Below are positions 1 to 6,557 of a stretch of DNA of 64,000 bases, in pieces. Under the pieces are notes generated by a model. It was not told where the DNA came from. It did no database searches and saw only the letters and a program-made list of their open reading frames with translations. The translations under genes and the position numbers were made by a program. The stretch spans positions 1 to 64,000 of IMG/VR virus record IMGVR_UViG_3300046163_000033, one strand, 5' to 3'. This stretch comes from a virus. The first letter of the stretch is position 1. Each line of letters begins with the position of its first letter.

Positions 1-150
1 GCATTTCAACACTATGAGCTTAACAAAGTGCACGGTGAATGCCAACCATTTACTGATCGCGAGTACAAACAAGTAAAACTACGAGGTAAATCATCTTACA
101 GTCAAGCAAGTAAGTACACAATGCACAAAATGTGGCGTGATATCACATGA
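1..150 (+). CDS. 3' end of an unidentified protein (partial)
   Basis: An open frame runs from the first base of the window to a TGA at 148-150 and encodes the last 49 residues of a protein whose start lies outside the window. It is charged and rich in Lys, Tyr and Gln, and ends in KMWRDIT. No recognisable domain is visible. It lies on the same strand as the early genes that follow, 35 bases before the next start, so it probably belongs to the same early transcript. Confidence 0.5.
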   Translation, partial: AFQHYELNKVHGECQPFTDREYKQVKLRGKSSYSQASKYTMHKMWRDIT

Positions 151-185
151 AAATACGACTTAAAACAAGTTAAAAAAGCAATATT

Positions 186-395
186 ATGAGTAAAATGAAA
201 ATTATAGATGAAATAGCAGACGCTCAAGTCTCTTACATCAAAGAAACGTTATATGACTCTGTTCAGTGGGCTATTGATGGTTCAGAATTAGATCATGACA
301 AACTAAATGGTGATGAGTTAAACCAGTTAATGCACATGATTATGTGTGCTACAATAGAAAAATTACATACAGGTTTAGATGAATATGAAGACTAA
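186..395 (+). CDS. Small acidic hypothetical protein
   Basis: Encodes 69 residues, acidic (many Asp and Glu) and probably helical throughout, with no signal peptide or membrane segment. I do not recognise a family. The start is the ATG after TATT, with no Shine-Dalgarno sequence, as for most genes here. The end overlaps the next small gene by 11 bases, which suggests translational coupling in the early operon. Confidence 0.6.
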   Translation: MSKMKIIDEIADAQVSYIKETLYDSVQWAIDGSELDHDKLNGDELNQLMHMIMCATIEKLHTGLDEYED

Positions 396-510
396 AAGAA
401 GACATAAGCACATTAAACTACTTAAAATTACTAGGCAAGAAGCTGAACGTATGGAAATTGAGTGGTTTAGACGTTACAATTACAAACTAAATACGATTAT
501 CAATGGATAA
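385..510 (+). CDS. Small basic hypothetical protein
   Basis: A 41-residue frame rich in Lys and Arg (MKTKRRHKHIKLLKITRQEA), overlapping the stop of the preceding gene. It fills an otherwise empty gap between two early genes. Its C-terminus KLNTIING is encoded by the 25-base element at 488-512, which recurs twice downstream. Too short to assign a function; the overlap arrangement matches the style of neighbouring genes. Confidence 0.45.
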   Translation: MKTKRRHKHIKLLKITRQEAERMEIEWFRRYNYKLNTIING

Positions 511-512
511 TA
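488..512 (+). repeat. 25-base early-gene motif, copy 1 of 3
   Basis: TAAATACGA, then 8 variable bases, then GGATAATA. The same two blocks with identical spacing occur at 1333-1357 and 2772-2796, each just before a gene start (here the ATG at 518). The identity lies in the outer blocks, not the 8-base centre. It could be a phage early promoter or a processing site. Two of the copies also encode an NTI-x-NG peptide end, so a repeated protein terminus is an alternative. Confidence 0.55.
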
Positions 513-517
513 ATAAT

Positions 518-706
518 ATGAAATGTAAATGTAACAACCAAATTCCAGCAGGCAGACTAGCACTAGGTTATTCAACTTGTGTAAACTGTAGCGAAACAAA
601 GCAATATAGTTATATTCCTATTATTGCAAACAAACAAGTACTAGAAGTACAAATAGTAAGTCAAGAGCTAAGTGACAGAGTTCACAGATCTTGGCGTAGA
701 AAGTAA
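518..706 (+). CDS. Small zinc-ribbon protein
   Basis: Encodes about 62 residues from the ATG at 518; an upstream in-frame ATG at 503 lies inside the repeated 25-base motif and is less likely to be used. The N-terminus begins MKCKCNNQIPAG and a second pair CVNC follows about 20 residues later, so four cysteines can bind zinc in a C-x-C / C-x2-C ribbon reminiscent of TraR/DksA-type fingers. The C-terminus is basic (HRSWRRK). A nucleic-acid or RNA polymerase contact role is possible but not shown. Confidence 0.6.
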   Translation: MKCKCNNQIPAGRLALGYSTCVNCSETKQYSYIPIIANKQVLEVQIVSQELSDRVHRSWRRK

Positions 707-714
707 ATATAGTT

Positions 715-1087
715 GGAAGGTGCTGCTGTTAGCGGCAGACTATAAGCCAGACGAGTAGCTTAATTAGGTAAGAAATAGGAGGTGAAAGCCACACTAACTT
801 ACACATAAGTGAATAGCTGGCAGAGAGACGGCGGCATACAGGTCACGTTAGGTAGATCGGTACAATTACACATTAATTTATAATTAATAGTAATGGTAAT
901 TTAATTACTGTACCAGTACAAAACAGAAATTGTGGATAAATGACAATACTAGGTAACTACCTGTCCACAACTGGTGTCTCTCATAAGGGAGTGATAAGGT
1001 ATTAAACTACTTGCACCTAATATTGCAATGTTAAAGGTACAAAGCAGATGTTAAATAGTAACGGCGGTTCGACTCCGCCCACTTCCA
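715..1087 (+). ncRNA. Structured RNA with tRNA-like ends (interrupted tRNA-Leu-like or tmRNA-like)
   Basis: This 400-base gap has no credible ORF but strong RNA structure. The 3' end is a textbook tRNA half: T-arm GGCGG-TTCGACT-CCGCC at 1063-1079, acceptor strand CACTTCC at 1080-1086, discriminator A1087, and a long-variable-arm hairpin GTTA/TAAC just before it. The 5' end GGAAG-G-TG (715-722) pairs with the acceptor strand with one bulged G, and GGCAGAC at 733-739 resembles a Leu/Ser D-arm. The anticodon arm is missing or displaced. About 300 bases of hairpins lie between. The 16 bases from A1087 onward are identical to those following tRNA-Gln. A group I intron in tRNA-Leu or a divergent tmRNA are the options; no Ala-Ala-stop tag reading frame was found. 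Confidence 0.45.
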
Positions 1088-1107
1088 CTAACATTAAATA
1101 ATTAAAT

Positions 1108-1335
1108 ATGGCAAATATGAGTTATTGCAGGTTTGAAAATACTGCAAGAGATTTAGAAGACTGTGTTATCGCTCTTCAAAACAATGACTTAAATGAGTAC
1201 ATGAGTGTTCATGAGGTTAATGGTTTAGCTGAACTACAATTATTAGCAATGGACATTGTAGCAATGCAAGATCACATTGGTGATATAATAGACAAAGAAA
1301 GACAAAGATTTGAAGCACATGAACTTACAAACTAA
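1108..1335 (+). CDS. Conserved phage protein of the MSYCRFENT type
   Basis: Encodes 75 residues. The N-terminus MSYCRFENT followed by a D-L-x-D-C helix is a pattern I recognise from a small family of unknown function widespread in phages and some bacteria. The remainder is an acidic helical segment. The frame ends at TAA 1333-1335. A one-base shift just before it would instead give a KLNT..NG C-terminus like the genes at 385-510 and 2318-2794, so the true end may be about eight residues longer. Confidence 0.7.
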   Translation: MANMSYCRFENTARDLEDCVIALQNNDLNEYMSVHEVNGLAELQLLAMDIVAMQDHIGDIIDKERQRFEAHELTN

Positions 1336-1357
1336 ATACGAATCAAAACGGATAATA
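1333..1357 (+). repeat. 25-base early-gene motif, copy 2 of 3
   Basis: TAAATACGA-N8-GGATAATA with the same spacing as at 488-512 and 2772-2796. It lies between the stop of the preceding gene and the ATG at 1363. With copy 1 it shares a longer 5' flank, TACAAAC. Confidence 0.55.
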
Positions 1358-1362
1358 TAGAT

Positions 1363-1596
1363 ATGAGAATTAAAACAATTTATGACAGACTAAAACCAGG
1401 TTTTAAGTCGTCACTGCAAAAAAATGCTAGACAGTATTCTAGTGCTAAAAGACTTAAGTATACTCTTATGTCAAAAACTTCATGGTATGATTTAACCATA
1501 AGTGACATATCTGATATGACAGTATTTTGTAACATGCAAACTTACAAATTATCTGCTACAGATGTTATGTATGGTAACAATATAATTAATAAATAG
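1363..1596 (+). CDS. Hypothetical early protein
   Basis: Encodes 77 residues, basic at the N-terminus and followed by a segment with the pattern DLTISDISDMTVF that looks like a short globular domain. No signal peptide or transmembrane helix. It starts 5 bases after copy 2 of the 25-base motif and ends 1 base before the next ATG. Function unknown; reading-frame quality and operon context support it as real. Confidence 0.6.
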   Translation: MRIKTIYDRLKPGFKSSLQKNARQYSSAKRLKYTLMSKTSWYDLTISDISDMTVFCNMQTYKLSATDVMYGNNIINK

Positions 1597-1597
1597 C

Positions 1598-1852
1598 ATG
1601 GAAAATAGAATAAAAGATTTAGCACATGACAAAGCTTTTGCTAACGTATACAGTTTAGATACTGACATTAGCAGGCTAAAGCAAGAAATAAAAGACAATA
1701 TAACGCCTTTTATAACAATAGACCAATTACAAGGCGTGTTAAGACACACAAAACAACAACGTGAAGTGTGGGATTATATAGCATCATTAGTAGAAAAAGA
1801 TCACGAAAGAATAGATTACTTAGATTATGAAAAACAAAACAACATTACCTAA
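1598..1852 (+). CDS. Hypothetical coiled-coil early protein
   Basis: Encodes 84 residues, strongly helical and charged, with heptad-like spacing (LDTDISRLKQEIKDNI). It overlaps the following gene by 26 bases in another frame. No recognised domain. Confidence 0.55.
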   Translation: MENRIKDLAHDKAFANVYSLDTDISRLKQEIKDNITPFITIDQLQGVLRHTKQQREVWDYIASLVEKDHERIDYLDYEKQNNIT

Positions 1853-2057
1853 ATGGTTCGACGGTACAATATACGACAAAGGCGACACAGTAACAAACCC
1901 TTTTTCAGGCGACGCCTACGAACTAAACAACTTAGAATTAAGTATGTATGACTTAATTATGGGTTCTCAAATGGTACAAAAGTACGATTTGACAAGAAAA
2001 GGCTTAGATTGGTTTAGAAAAGCTAATCCTAAAGCTTACCAAGTGCTATTAGATTAG
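1827..2057 (+). CDS. Conserved small phage protein (LPKWFDG / RKANPKAYQVLLD type)
   Basis: Encodes 76 residues. The head LPKWFDG, the middle ELNNLELSMYDLIMG and the tail WFRKANPKAYQVLLD are a pattern I recognise from short proteins of marine phages, including cyanophages; their function is unknown to me. Overlaps the preceding gene by 26 bases and ends 5 bases before tRNA-Gln. Confidence 0.7.
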   Translation: MKNKTTLPKWFDGTIYDKGDTVTNPFSGDAYELNNLELSMYDLIMGSQMVQKYDLTRKGLDWFRKANPKAYQVLLD

Positions 2058-2062
2058 CATAA

Positions 2063-2135
2063 TGACTCGTGGTGTAATTGGTAACACGTCTGGTTTTGGT
2101 CCAGAAGAGTCCAGGTTCGAGCCCTGGCGAGTCAA
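2063..2135 (+). tRNA. tRNA-Gln (anticodon UUG)
   Basis: A complete cloverleaf: acceptor TGACTCG/CGAGTCA (2063-2069 and 2128-2134), a D-arm with GTGT/ACAC, anticodon stem TCTGG/CCAGA around loop TTTTGGT (anticodon TTG, reads CAA), T-arm CCAGG-TTCGAGC-CCTGG, discriminator A2135. The U1-A72 pair is typical of bacterial tRNA-Gln. CCA is not encoded. The 3' trailer ACTAACATTAAATAAT is shared with the structured RNA at 715-1087. Confidence 0.95.
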
Positions 2136-2156
2136 CTAACATTAAATAATAATAAT

Positions 2157-2318
2157 ATGAGTAGATTTAAAAGTAAACTTACACCTCATTTTAAGGTGAG
2201 TTTAGCTAAGTCAGTGATTAGAGTCATGGGCTTTAGCATCCTATTGTCATCATTGTCAATAGGTGTAGCAGTATTAATAATCGCTGAAATTGTCAGCATA
2301 GGTGAAGAATTAGTATAA
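2157..2318 (+). CDS. Small single-pass membrane protein
   Basis: A 53-residue frame starting 22 bases after the tRNA. A basic amphipathic N-terminus is followed by a hydrophobic helix (approximately residues 27-47, VMGFSILLSSLSIGVAVLII) and a short acidic tail. The TAA overlaps the next ATG as TAATG, the coupling arrangement used repeatedly here. Probably inner-membrane located; role unknown. Confidence 0.55.
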   Translation: MSRFKSKLTPHFKVSLAKSVIRVMGFSILLSSLSIGVAVLIIAEIVSIGEELV

Positions 2319-2794
2319 TGGCTACAAGAAATATGACATTAATTGTCGATAGAAAACACGCAGAAGAATTTGAAAAAGGCTTTGCAGTTAAACCACAACT
2401 GGTTAGCGATAAAGCTTACGTTCATATGTATCTGCACCATGACGGTTATCCTGAATGGAGAGGCATAGAGCTTGCAAAATGGATAGAATACATGCAAGAC
2501 GATAAAGGTTTTACTAATTTTGGTGATGGTTCAAGAATAGCCGCACATTTAGTAAATGATTTTCATTACAATAGTCAATATTTATACCCTAATGTTGACT
2601 CTGTAGATCATGAATACACTTGGATTATATGGACAGGTAAACCTGACGTATGGATAAGTGCTTATAATCAGTATACTAACACTTGTGAGTTTGTAGGTGG
2701 TACAGAAAAGCTACTAAATAAATACACACAAAACAACTATGGTTACACTGATTGGAAAGAAAAACACAAAGTAAATACGATAGAAAATGGATAA
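2318..2794 (+). CDS. Conserved phage hypothetical protein
   Basis: Encodes 158 residues with a globular, aromatic-rich composition. The segment YVHMYLHHDGYPEWRG near residue 35 is a pattern I have seen in uncharacterised phage proteins. No catalytic motif or membrane segment is evident. The last residues NTIENG are encoded by copy 3 of the 25-base motif. Coupled to the upstream small membrane protein through TAATG. Confidence 0.65.
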   Translation: MATRNMTLIVDRKHAEEFEKGFAVKPQLVSDKAYVHMYLHHDGYPEWRGIELAKWIEYMQDDKGFTNFGDGSRIAAHLVNDFHYNSQYLYPNVDSVDHEYTWIIWTGKPDVWISAYNQYTNTCEFVGGTEKLLNKYTQNNYGYTDWKEKHKVNTIENG

Positions 2795-2796
2795 TA
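2772..2796 (+). repeat. 25-base early-gene motif, copy 3 of 3
   Basis: TAAATACGA-N8-GGATAATA with the same spacing as the other two copies. It spans the end of one gene and the start of the next, directly before the ATG at 2796. Confidence 0.55.
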
Positions 2797-2969
2797 TGTT
2801 TAAACAAGATGTAATTGTGGACATTGGAAACCTTACAGGCGGAGTTAAATCGCATATGGACGGTGAAAAATACACGTTAAAAGAAATGTTAGTACGTATT
2901 GAAACATTAGAAGAACAACTAGCTGATGTAAGATACTTTTTAGCTAATCCTAAAAAATTAAATTACTAA
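2796..2969 (+). CDS. Small hypothetical protein with C-terminal coiled coil
   Basis: Encodes 57 residues from the ATG at 2796. An in-frame ATG at 2787 falls inside the repeated motif and would add three residues. The second half (MLVRIETLEEQLADVRYFLA) is a short coiled coil of the sort that drives oligomerisation. The stop overlaps the next start as TAATG. Function unknown. Confidence 0.55.
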   Translation: MFKQDVIVDIGNLTGGVKSHMDGEKYTLKEMLVRIETLEEQLADVRYFLANPKKLNY

Positions 2970-3241
2970 TGACAGAAAAACAGTATCAAAAACTACTAGA
3001 TAGAATTAAATTCGATCTATATCAGGAGTTTATTAACCCTGAAACAGCATCTTATGGTATTAAATACGTTGAAGACGAGCCTATATATGAAGGCATAATG
3101 TCTGAACGTGAAATACTACAAGACGAACTCGGTAGACTATGTACACTTCAAAACAAATTTATTGATGACGAAGAGTATGAAAAAGCTGAGATAATGAAAA
3201 ATAAAATAACTAAAATTCAAAATAAAATAGATAAATTATGA
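2969..3241 (+). CDS. Small protein with UVR-like helical hairpin
   Basis: Encodes 90 residues. The C-terminal half (about residues 55-88, LQNKFIDDEEYEKAEIMKNK) resembles the UVR helical hairpin that mediates UvrB-UvrC contacts and occurs in clamp and adaptor proteins. The N-terminal half is charged and unassigned. It overlaps the DNA ligase start by 4 bases, so the two are probably co-translated; an adaptor role in DNA repair or replication is conceivable but unproven. Confidence 0.55.
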   Translation: MTEKQYQKLLDRIKFDLYQEFINPETASYGIKYVEDEPIYEGIMSEREILQDELGRLCTLQNKFIDDEEYEKAEIMKNKITKIQNKIDKL

Positions 3242-4092
3242 TTAAACCAATGCTCGCATACAAAGTAGACAAAAAACCTGTCGACTGGTCCGAGAAAGTA
3301 TACATTCAACCTAAGCTTGACGGCGTAAGTTGTGTTATATACGTCAACGACAAAGAAGAAATAGTATGTTTCTCTAGAACAGGTAAAGAATTTCACAATC
3401 TTGAACACATTAAAGAGTCTCTTAGAGAGTTCTTTTTTGATAATGCAAATGTAGATATAGTTCTTGACGGTGAATTATACAACCATGATCTAAAAGATAA
3501 TTTCGAAAAGATTATATCACTAGTTAGAAAACAAAAACCAACTGATGTTGACAAAGCTGATGCTAAAAAACTAATTCAGTTTCACTGCTATGACTATATA
3601 GAAACAGTAATGAATAAACCTTACAGTTACAGATCTGATCAACTAACTTGTTCTGATATGTACAACTATTGTATTAAATACGTAGAAACTACTCTAGTTA
3701 ATTCTAAAGAGTCTGCACAGTTAAGACATCAATACAACTTAAATAACGGCTACGAAGGCTCTATATTGCGTCTAGACAAACCTTATCAGCAAAAACGATC
3801 TTACAACTTACAAAAGTTTAAAGACTTTAGTGACACCGAAGCTACAATTATTGGCTATGAAGAAGGTAAAGGCAAACGTGAAGGTACTCTTGGCAAGTTC
3901 TTAATGCAAGATGATGATGGCAATCAGTTTGGTTGTCCTCCAGGTAAAGGCTACAACTACAAAGATCTAGCTAATATGCTTAAAAACATTCATGACTACA
4001 TAGGTAAAACAGCTACGTTTACATATTTCGAACGTACTCAATACGGTAGTTACAGACATCCATTGTTTAAAACTATTCGTAACTATGAGTAA
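3238..4092 (+). CDS. ATP-dependent DNA ligase
   Basis: Encodes 284 residues, a minimal phage-type ATP ligase that seals nicks during replication and recombination. Motif I is KLDGVS (lysine about residue 28, the adenylated residue, preceded by YIQP). The adenylation domain follows, with GEL (motif III type) near residue 79 and GSILRL and LQKFK (motif IV/V type) at about 173-197. A compact OB-fold begins near EGTLGKFL (about residue 217). It lacks an N-terminal DNA-binding domain, as in T7-class ligases. It sits within the early operon, 4 bases overlapping the preceding gene. Confidence 0.9.
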   Translation: MIKPMLAYKVDKKPVDWSEKVYIQPKLDGVSCVIYVNDKEEIVCFSRTGKEFHNLEHIKESLREFFFDNANVDIVLDGELYNHDLKDNFEKIISLVRKQKPTDVDKADAKKLIQFHCYDYIETVMNKPYSYRSDQLTCSDMYNYCIKYVETTLVNSKESAQLRHQYNLNNGYEGSILRLDKPYQQKRSYNLQKFKDFSDTEATIIGYEEGKGKREGTLGKFLMQDDDGNQFGCPPGKGYNYKDLANMLKNIHDYIGKTATFTYFERTQYGSYRHPLFKTIRNYE

Positions 4093-4186
4093 ACTAGTAT
4101 GGCAATTATATAACGACAATATGATCAGCATGGAAGTTGCTAACATGCTACTTGATCAACATTATAACAGAGTAAATAAGACATGA
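4085..4186 (+). CDS. Very short hypothetical ORF
   Basis: A 33-residue frame overlapping the ligase stop by 8 bases and the next gene start by 4 bases. It exactly bridges the gap between two solid genes with the coupled overlaps seen elsewhere in the operon, which is the main reason to keep it. No recognisable motif. Confidence 0.35.
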   Translation: MSKLVWQLYNDNMISMEVANMLLDQHYNRVNKT

Positions 4187-4752
4187 ATATATTTTATTTA
4201 CACCCTAATCCGAATAAAGCTGCCGCTTATCATTATGACAAACACAAAGTTAAAATGATACTCGAAGCAGCCCAAATGCTCTGTACAGCTCATCATCATT
4301 ATGCTGAGTTGTATGAGTACGACGGTAGTTATATTCCTTACCGTAAAGCACATTATAATCACCCTTCAACTCAATGGGCAAGAGAAAATATGCAAACGTA
4401 TTTTTGGCTCTATGATTATATGATGGCGCTTGGTGAGGAATATACTAAACGTTATAATAAAAAGCATTTAAGTATAATTAAATGTGCTAAAGTTTTATTA
4501 AATCCTCCTGAAGGTATGCAAAATGGTCATTTCACAATGCCTCCGCAATGTATGCCCGATGAATATAAAGTATTAAACAATTCATTAAAAGCATACTGGA
4601 ACTATTATATTAACGATAAAAAATCTATAATTAATAAAAATGAAAAACCTCATACTGAGTACCCTTTTGATGTCGACGATCTCGACGTCAGACTTGATAG
4701 TAACGGCAACTATATATCACGCTACCATCAAACAAACAGACAGTACGCCTGA
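4183..4752 (+). CDS. Conserved phage protein (MNIFYLHPNP.. His-rich type)
   Basis: Encodes 189 residues. The layout MNIFYL, then H-Y-D-K-H-x-V-K-M-I-L-E-A-A-Q, an HHHY cluster, HPSTQWAR and a late MPPQCMPDEYK is a pattern I recognise from uncharacterised cyanophage and other marine phage proteins. The HPSTQWAR segment loosely recalls the pyrimidine-dimer glycosylase family (PF03013), but I do not claim that function. The conserved His, Asp and Lys residues suggest an enzyme. The last 113 bases overlap the next gene in another frame. Confidence 0.65.
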   Translation: MNIFYLHPNPNKAAAYHYDKHKVKMILEAAQMLCTAHHHYAELYEYDGSYIPYRKAHYNHPSTQWARENMQTYFWLYDYMMALGEEYTKRYNKKHLSIIKCAKVLLNPPEGMQNGHFTMPPQCMPDEYKVLNNSLKAYWNYYINDKKSIINKNEKPHTEYPFDVDDLDVRLDSNGNYISRYHQTNRQYA

Positions 4753-5014
4753 TAGGACAGCTACAAATTTTAAAATTAATATGAACAATCCTGAGTCACA
4801 CAGAATAATCGCTGTATCTAGGGATCTTGAAGCTAAAGGTTTTAAAATGAATAGTATTGTTGTTGTTAGTAATGCAGGCGATATGGACGGCCTTTGGGTC
4901 ATAAGAGATCGCATGAACAAACGATGGACAAATAGAATAGACTTCCTGGTCGACGAGACATTGAAGGGAGGTAAATGGAATAACGTAAAAATTAAATTAT
5001 ATGAGCACAACTAA
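4640..5014 (+). CDS. Secreted double-psi beta-barrel (3D/RlpA-like) protein
   Basis: Encodes 124 residues. The N-terminus MKNLILSTLLMSTISTSDLI looks like a signal peptide, followed by TATIYHATIKQTDSTPDRTA and a distal segment DGLWVIRDRMNKRWTNRIDF. This is the signature of the double-psi beta-barrel fold of 3D-domain and RlpA-like proteins, which act on cell-wall glycans. The conserved Asp in RDRM and in the RIDF block correspond to catalytic-type acids of the family. A role in peptidoglycan remodelling is likely but inferred. Its first 113 bases are overprinted on the preceding gene. Confidence 0.65.
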   Translation: MKNLILSTLLMSTISTSDLIVTATIYHATIKQTDSTPDRTATNFKINMNNPESHRIIAVSRDLEAKGFKMNSIVVVSNAGDMDGLWVIRDRMNKRWTNRIDFLVDETLKGGKWNNVKIKLYEHN

Positions 5015-5126
5015 ACAAATTAAACATTTATTAAAAACAAATGTTTTTGGTATTGCAGATAAAATAAAGGCTTTTCAAAAGCCTAAACGTGACAATAGGT
5101 CTAAGAATAAAAGAGTAAGAGGCTAA
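5001..5126 (+). CDS. Small basic hypothetical protein
   Basis: A 41-residue Lys/Arg-rich frame overlapping the preceding stop by 14 bases, its own stop overlapping the next ATG as TAATG. The strongly basic C-terminus (RDNRSKNKRVRG) suggests nucleic-acid contact. Confidence 0.45.
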   Translation: MSTTKQIKHLLKTNVFGIADKIKAFQKPKRDNRSKNKRVRG

Positions 5127-5314
5127 TGTCACATTACGTATCAATACCGCGTTACTTATATTATCTAAACAAGAGGCGGATTGTATACAGACGTAATCCA
5201 ACAACAGACAAGCCGACGTTAACATTTGAGCATGGTAGGTATTATGAAAATGGTACCTATCAATGTTATGATTTGTTCGTAGTAAAGCTAAAATTACTAC
5301 ATACAAATCATTAA
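5126..5314 (+). CDS. Small hypothetical protein
   Basis: Encodes 62 residues, basic and tyrosine-rich, coupled to the preceding frame by TAATG. No recognised domain. It lies 44 bases before the HTH gene start. Confidence 0.45.
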   Translation: MSHYVSIPRYLYYLNKRRIVYRRNPTTDKPTLTFEHGRYYENGTYQCYDLFVVKLKLLHTNH

Positions 5315-5358
5315 AATGGCATCTGTTAGTCTTGTGGTATTTAAACCCACAACTAGAC

Positions 5359-5766
5359 ATGAATGAGTTTACAAAGCTATCTGAAACTATAGCTAATTAT
5401 AAGTATGGATTTATTGCGTTTGATATACCTCCACAGTTACTCAAAAGAATAATATATGATGTAAGCATGTGTGATCTTGAAGAACCACCTAAAAATAAAC
5501 TAAGAAAAGTTATATTTAATGACAATTGCGGTTTAAACCTGTCTGAAAAATTAACTATTGTAGGTCAATTAATAGGTCGATCAAAACGTATACATGAAGA
5601 CGACATATACGAGTGTATGCTAGATTTACATGATATGGGTAAAAAAATAACTATAAGTCGTATAGCAGGCTTATTAAATTGTTCAGCAAGAACAATACAT
5701 AGAAATATGAGCTATGAACTTAAAAAAGAAAAAGAACTTTTAAATCAAGAAAATGAAAAAATATAA
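5359..5766 (+). CDS. Helix-turn-helix DNA-binding protein
   Basis: Encodes 135 residues from the ATG at 5359; an in-frame TTG at 5332 could add nine. The C-terminal third (ITISRIAGLLNCSARTIHRN) is a clean helix-turn-helix: a first helix, a turn around N-C-S and a recognition helix ARTIHRN, followed by a charged coiled coil. The N-terminal part is unassigned. It overlaps the sigma-factor gene by 14 bases, so the pair is probably co-translated and may act together in the early-to-late transcription switch. Confidence 0.65.
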   Translation: MNEFTKLSETIANYKYGFIAFDIPPQLLKRIIYDVSMCDLEEPPKNKLRKVIFNDNCGLNLSEKLTIVGQLIGRSKRIHEDDIYECMLDLHDMGKKITISRIAGLLNCSARTIHRNMSYELKKEKELLNQENEKI

Positions 5767-6514
5767 TATACCTAATTATATTCGTTACAAAAACGATTTG
5801 TTAGTGCAATTAAAGAAAATAGAAGATATTGATGTACAATACTTAAATCAAGAACAGTTGCAATGGAAGTTTATGCTTTTAGTAGAAAACATAGCTCGTA
5901 AATTCTCTACAACACAACAAGCATCAGGTGTTATGAGTATTAATGATCTTATACAGGAAGGTAATTTAAACTTATGTAAAGCTATTAGACGTATAGACTG
6001 GACAAGACTTAGTGAATCAGAAGATCAAGAAAAAACATTGAAATCTTTTTTATCAAAAAGAATTAAAGGTGGTATACGTAGAGCCATTGATAAAAACAGA
6101 GGTGATATAAGAATACCAGAACATAAACTTAATGAAATCCGTAAAGATAATGGTAAAGATCATAAGATGGTCGCAATGTTTTTTAATAGTATGTTTTTAT
6201 CTATTGATGAAAAACCTAAAGACGACGAAGAGAATATGATATACCAAATAGCGGATAAATCAGAGCCTTATAATATTGGCTTATTAAATATTTATTTAAC
6301 AGGGTTATTAAAGAAACATCTTAATAACCGTGAATACGATGTGCTTAGACTAAGCTATGGATTAGACTGTGAAAAGCATTCTGCAAATAAAATTGCAGAG
6401 ATATTAAACATCGAAGGAAGCAGTGCTTATGTACGTGTTTCAGAGCTTAAAAAACAAGCTGTAGATAAACTAATTGATAGCGTTGATCACTCGCAAGTGC
6501 TTGACTATCTGTAG
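5753..6514 (+). CDS. Phage-encoded sigma-70 family RNA polymerase sigma factor
   Basis: Encodes 253 residues. Region 2 is visible at about residues 63-105: SINDLIQEGNLNLCKAIRRI is the classical polymerase-binding helix, followed by FLSKRIKGGIRRAID. The region 2.4/3.0 border IRIPEHKLNEI follows at about 120-130. Region 4 lies near the C-terminus (LNNREYDVLRLSYGL, then an HTH-like segment ending in SELKKQAVDKLI). It probably redirects host RNA polymerase to phage middle or late promoters; no phage RNA polymerase was seen in the window. It is the last gene before a short intergenic region with a promoter-like motif. Confidence 0.85.
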   Translation: MKKYNIPNYIRYKNDLLVQLKKIEDIDVQYLNQEQLQWKFMLLVENIARKFSTTQQASGVMSINDLIQEGNLNLCKAIRRIDWTRLSESEDQEKTLKSFLSKRIKGGIRRAIDKNRGDIRIPEHKLNEIRKDNGKDHKMVAMFFNSMFLSIDEKPKDDEENMIYQIADKSEPYNIGLLNIYLTGLLKKHLNNREYDVLRLSYGLDCEKHSANKIAEILNIEGSSAYVRVSELKKQAVDKLIDSVDHSQVLDYL

Positions 6515-6516
6515 TT

Positions 6517-6524
6517 TACCTTTG
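6517..6524 (+). promoter_or_regulatory. Possible Bacteroidota-type -7 element
   Basis: TACCTTTG in the 43-base gap between the sigma gene and the recombination/replication block matches the TAnnTTTG -7 consensus of Bacteroidota promoters and lies 34 bases before the next ATG. A clear -33 TTTG with correct spacing is not evident, so this is tentative. Confidence 0.3.
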
Positions 6525-6557
6525 TAAAACTTAATTTAAACATGTAATTATATTAGT

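Noticed and set aside
715-1087. Definite tmRNA call
   Set aside because: The T-loop and acceptor fit, but the conserved tmRNA D-loop sequence and an Ala-Ala-stop tag frame were not found; kept only as an open structured RNA.
1549-1749. Minus-strand membrane-like ORF in the early region
   Set aside because: Antisense to well-formed plus-strand genes, with no promoter or neighbours on that strand; hydrophobicity is an effect of AT-rich complement.
4183-4752. Pyrimidine-dimer glycosylase assignment
   Set aside because: Only a loose HP-x-x-x-W resemblance; the wider His-rich pattern belongs to uncharacterised marine phage proteins.
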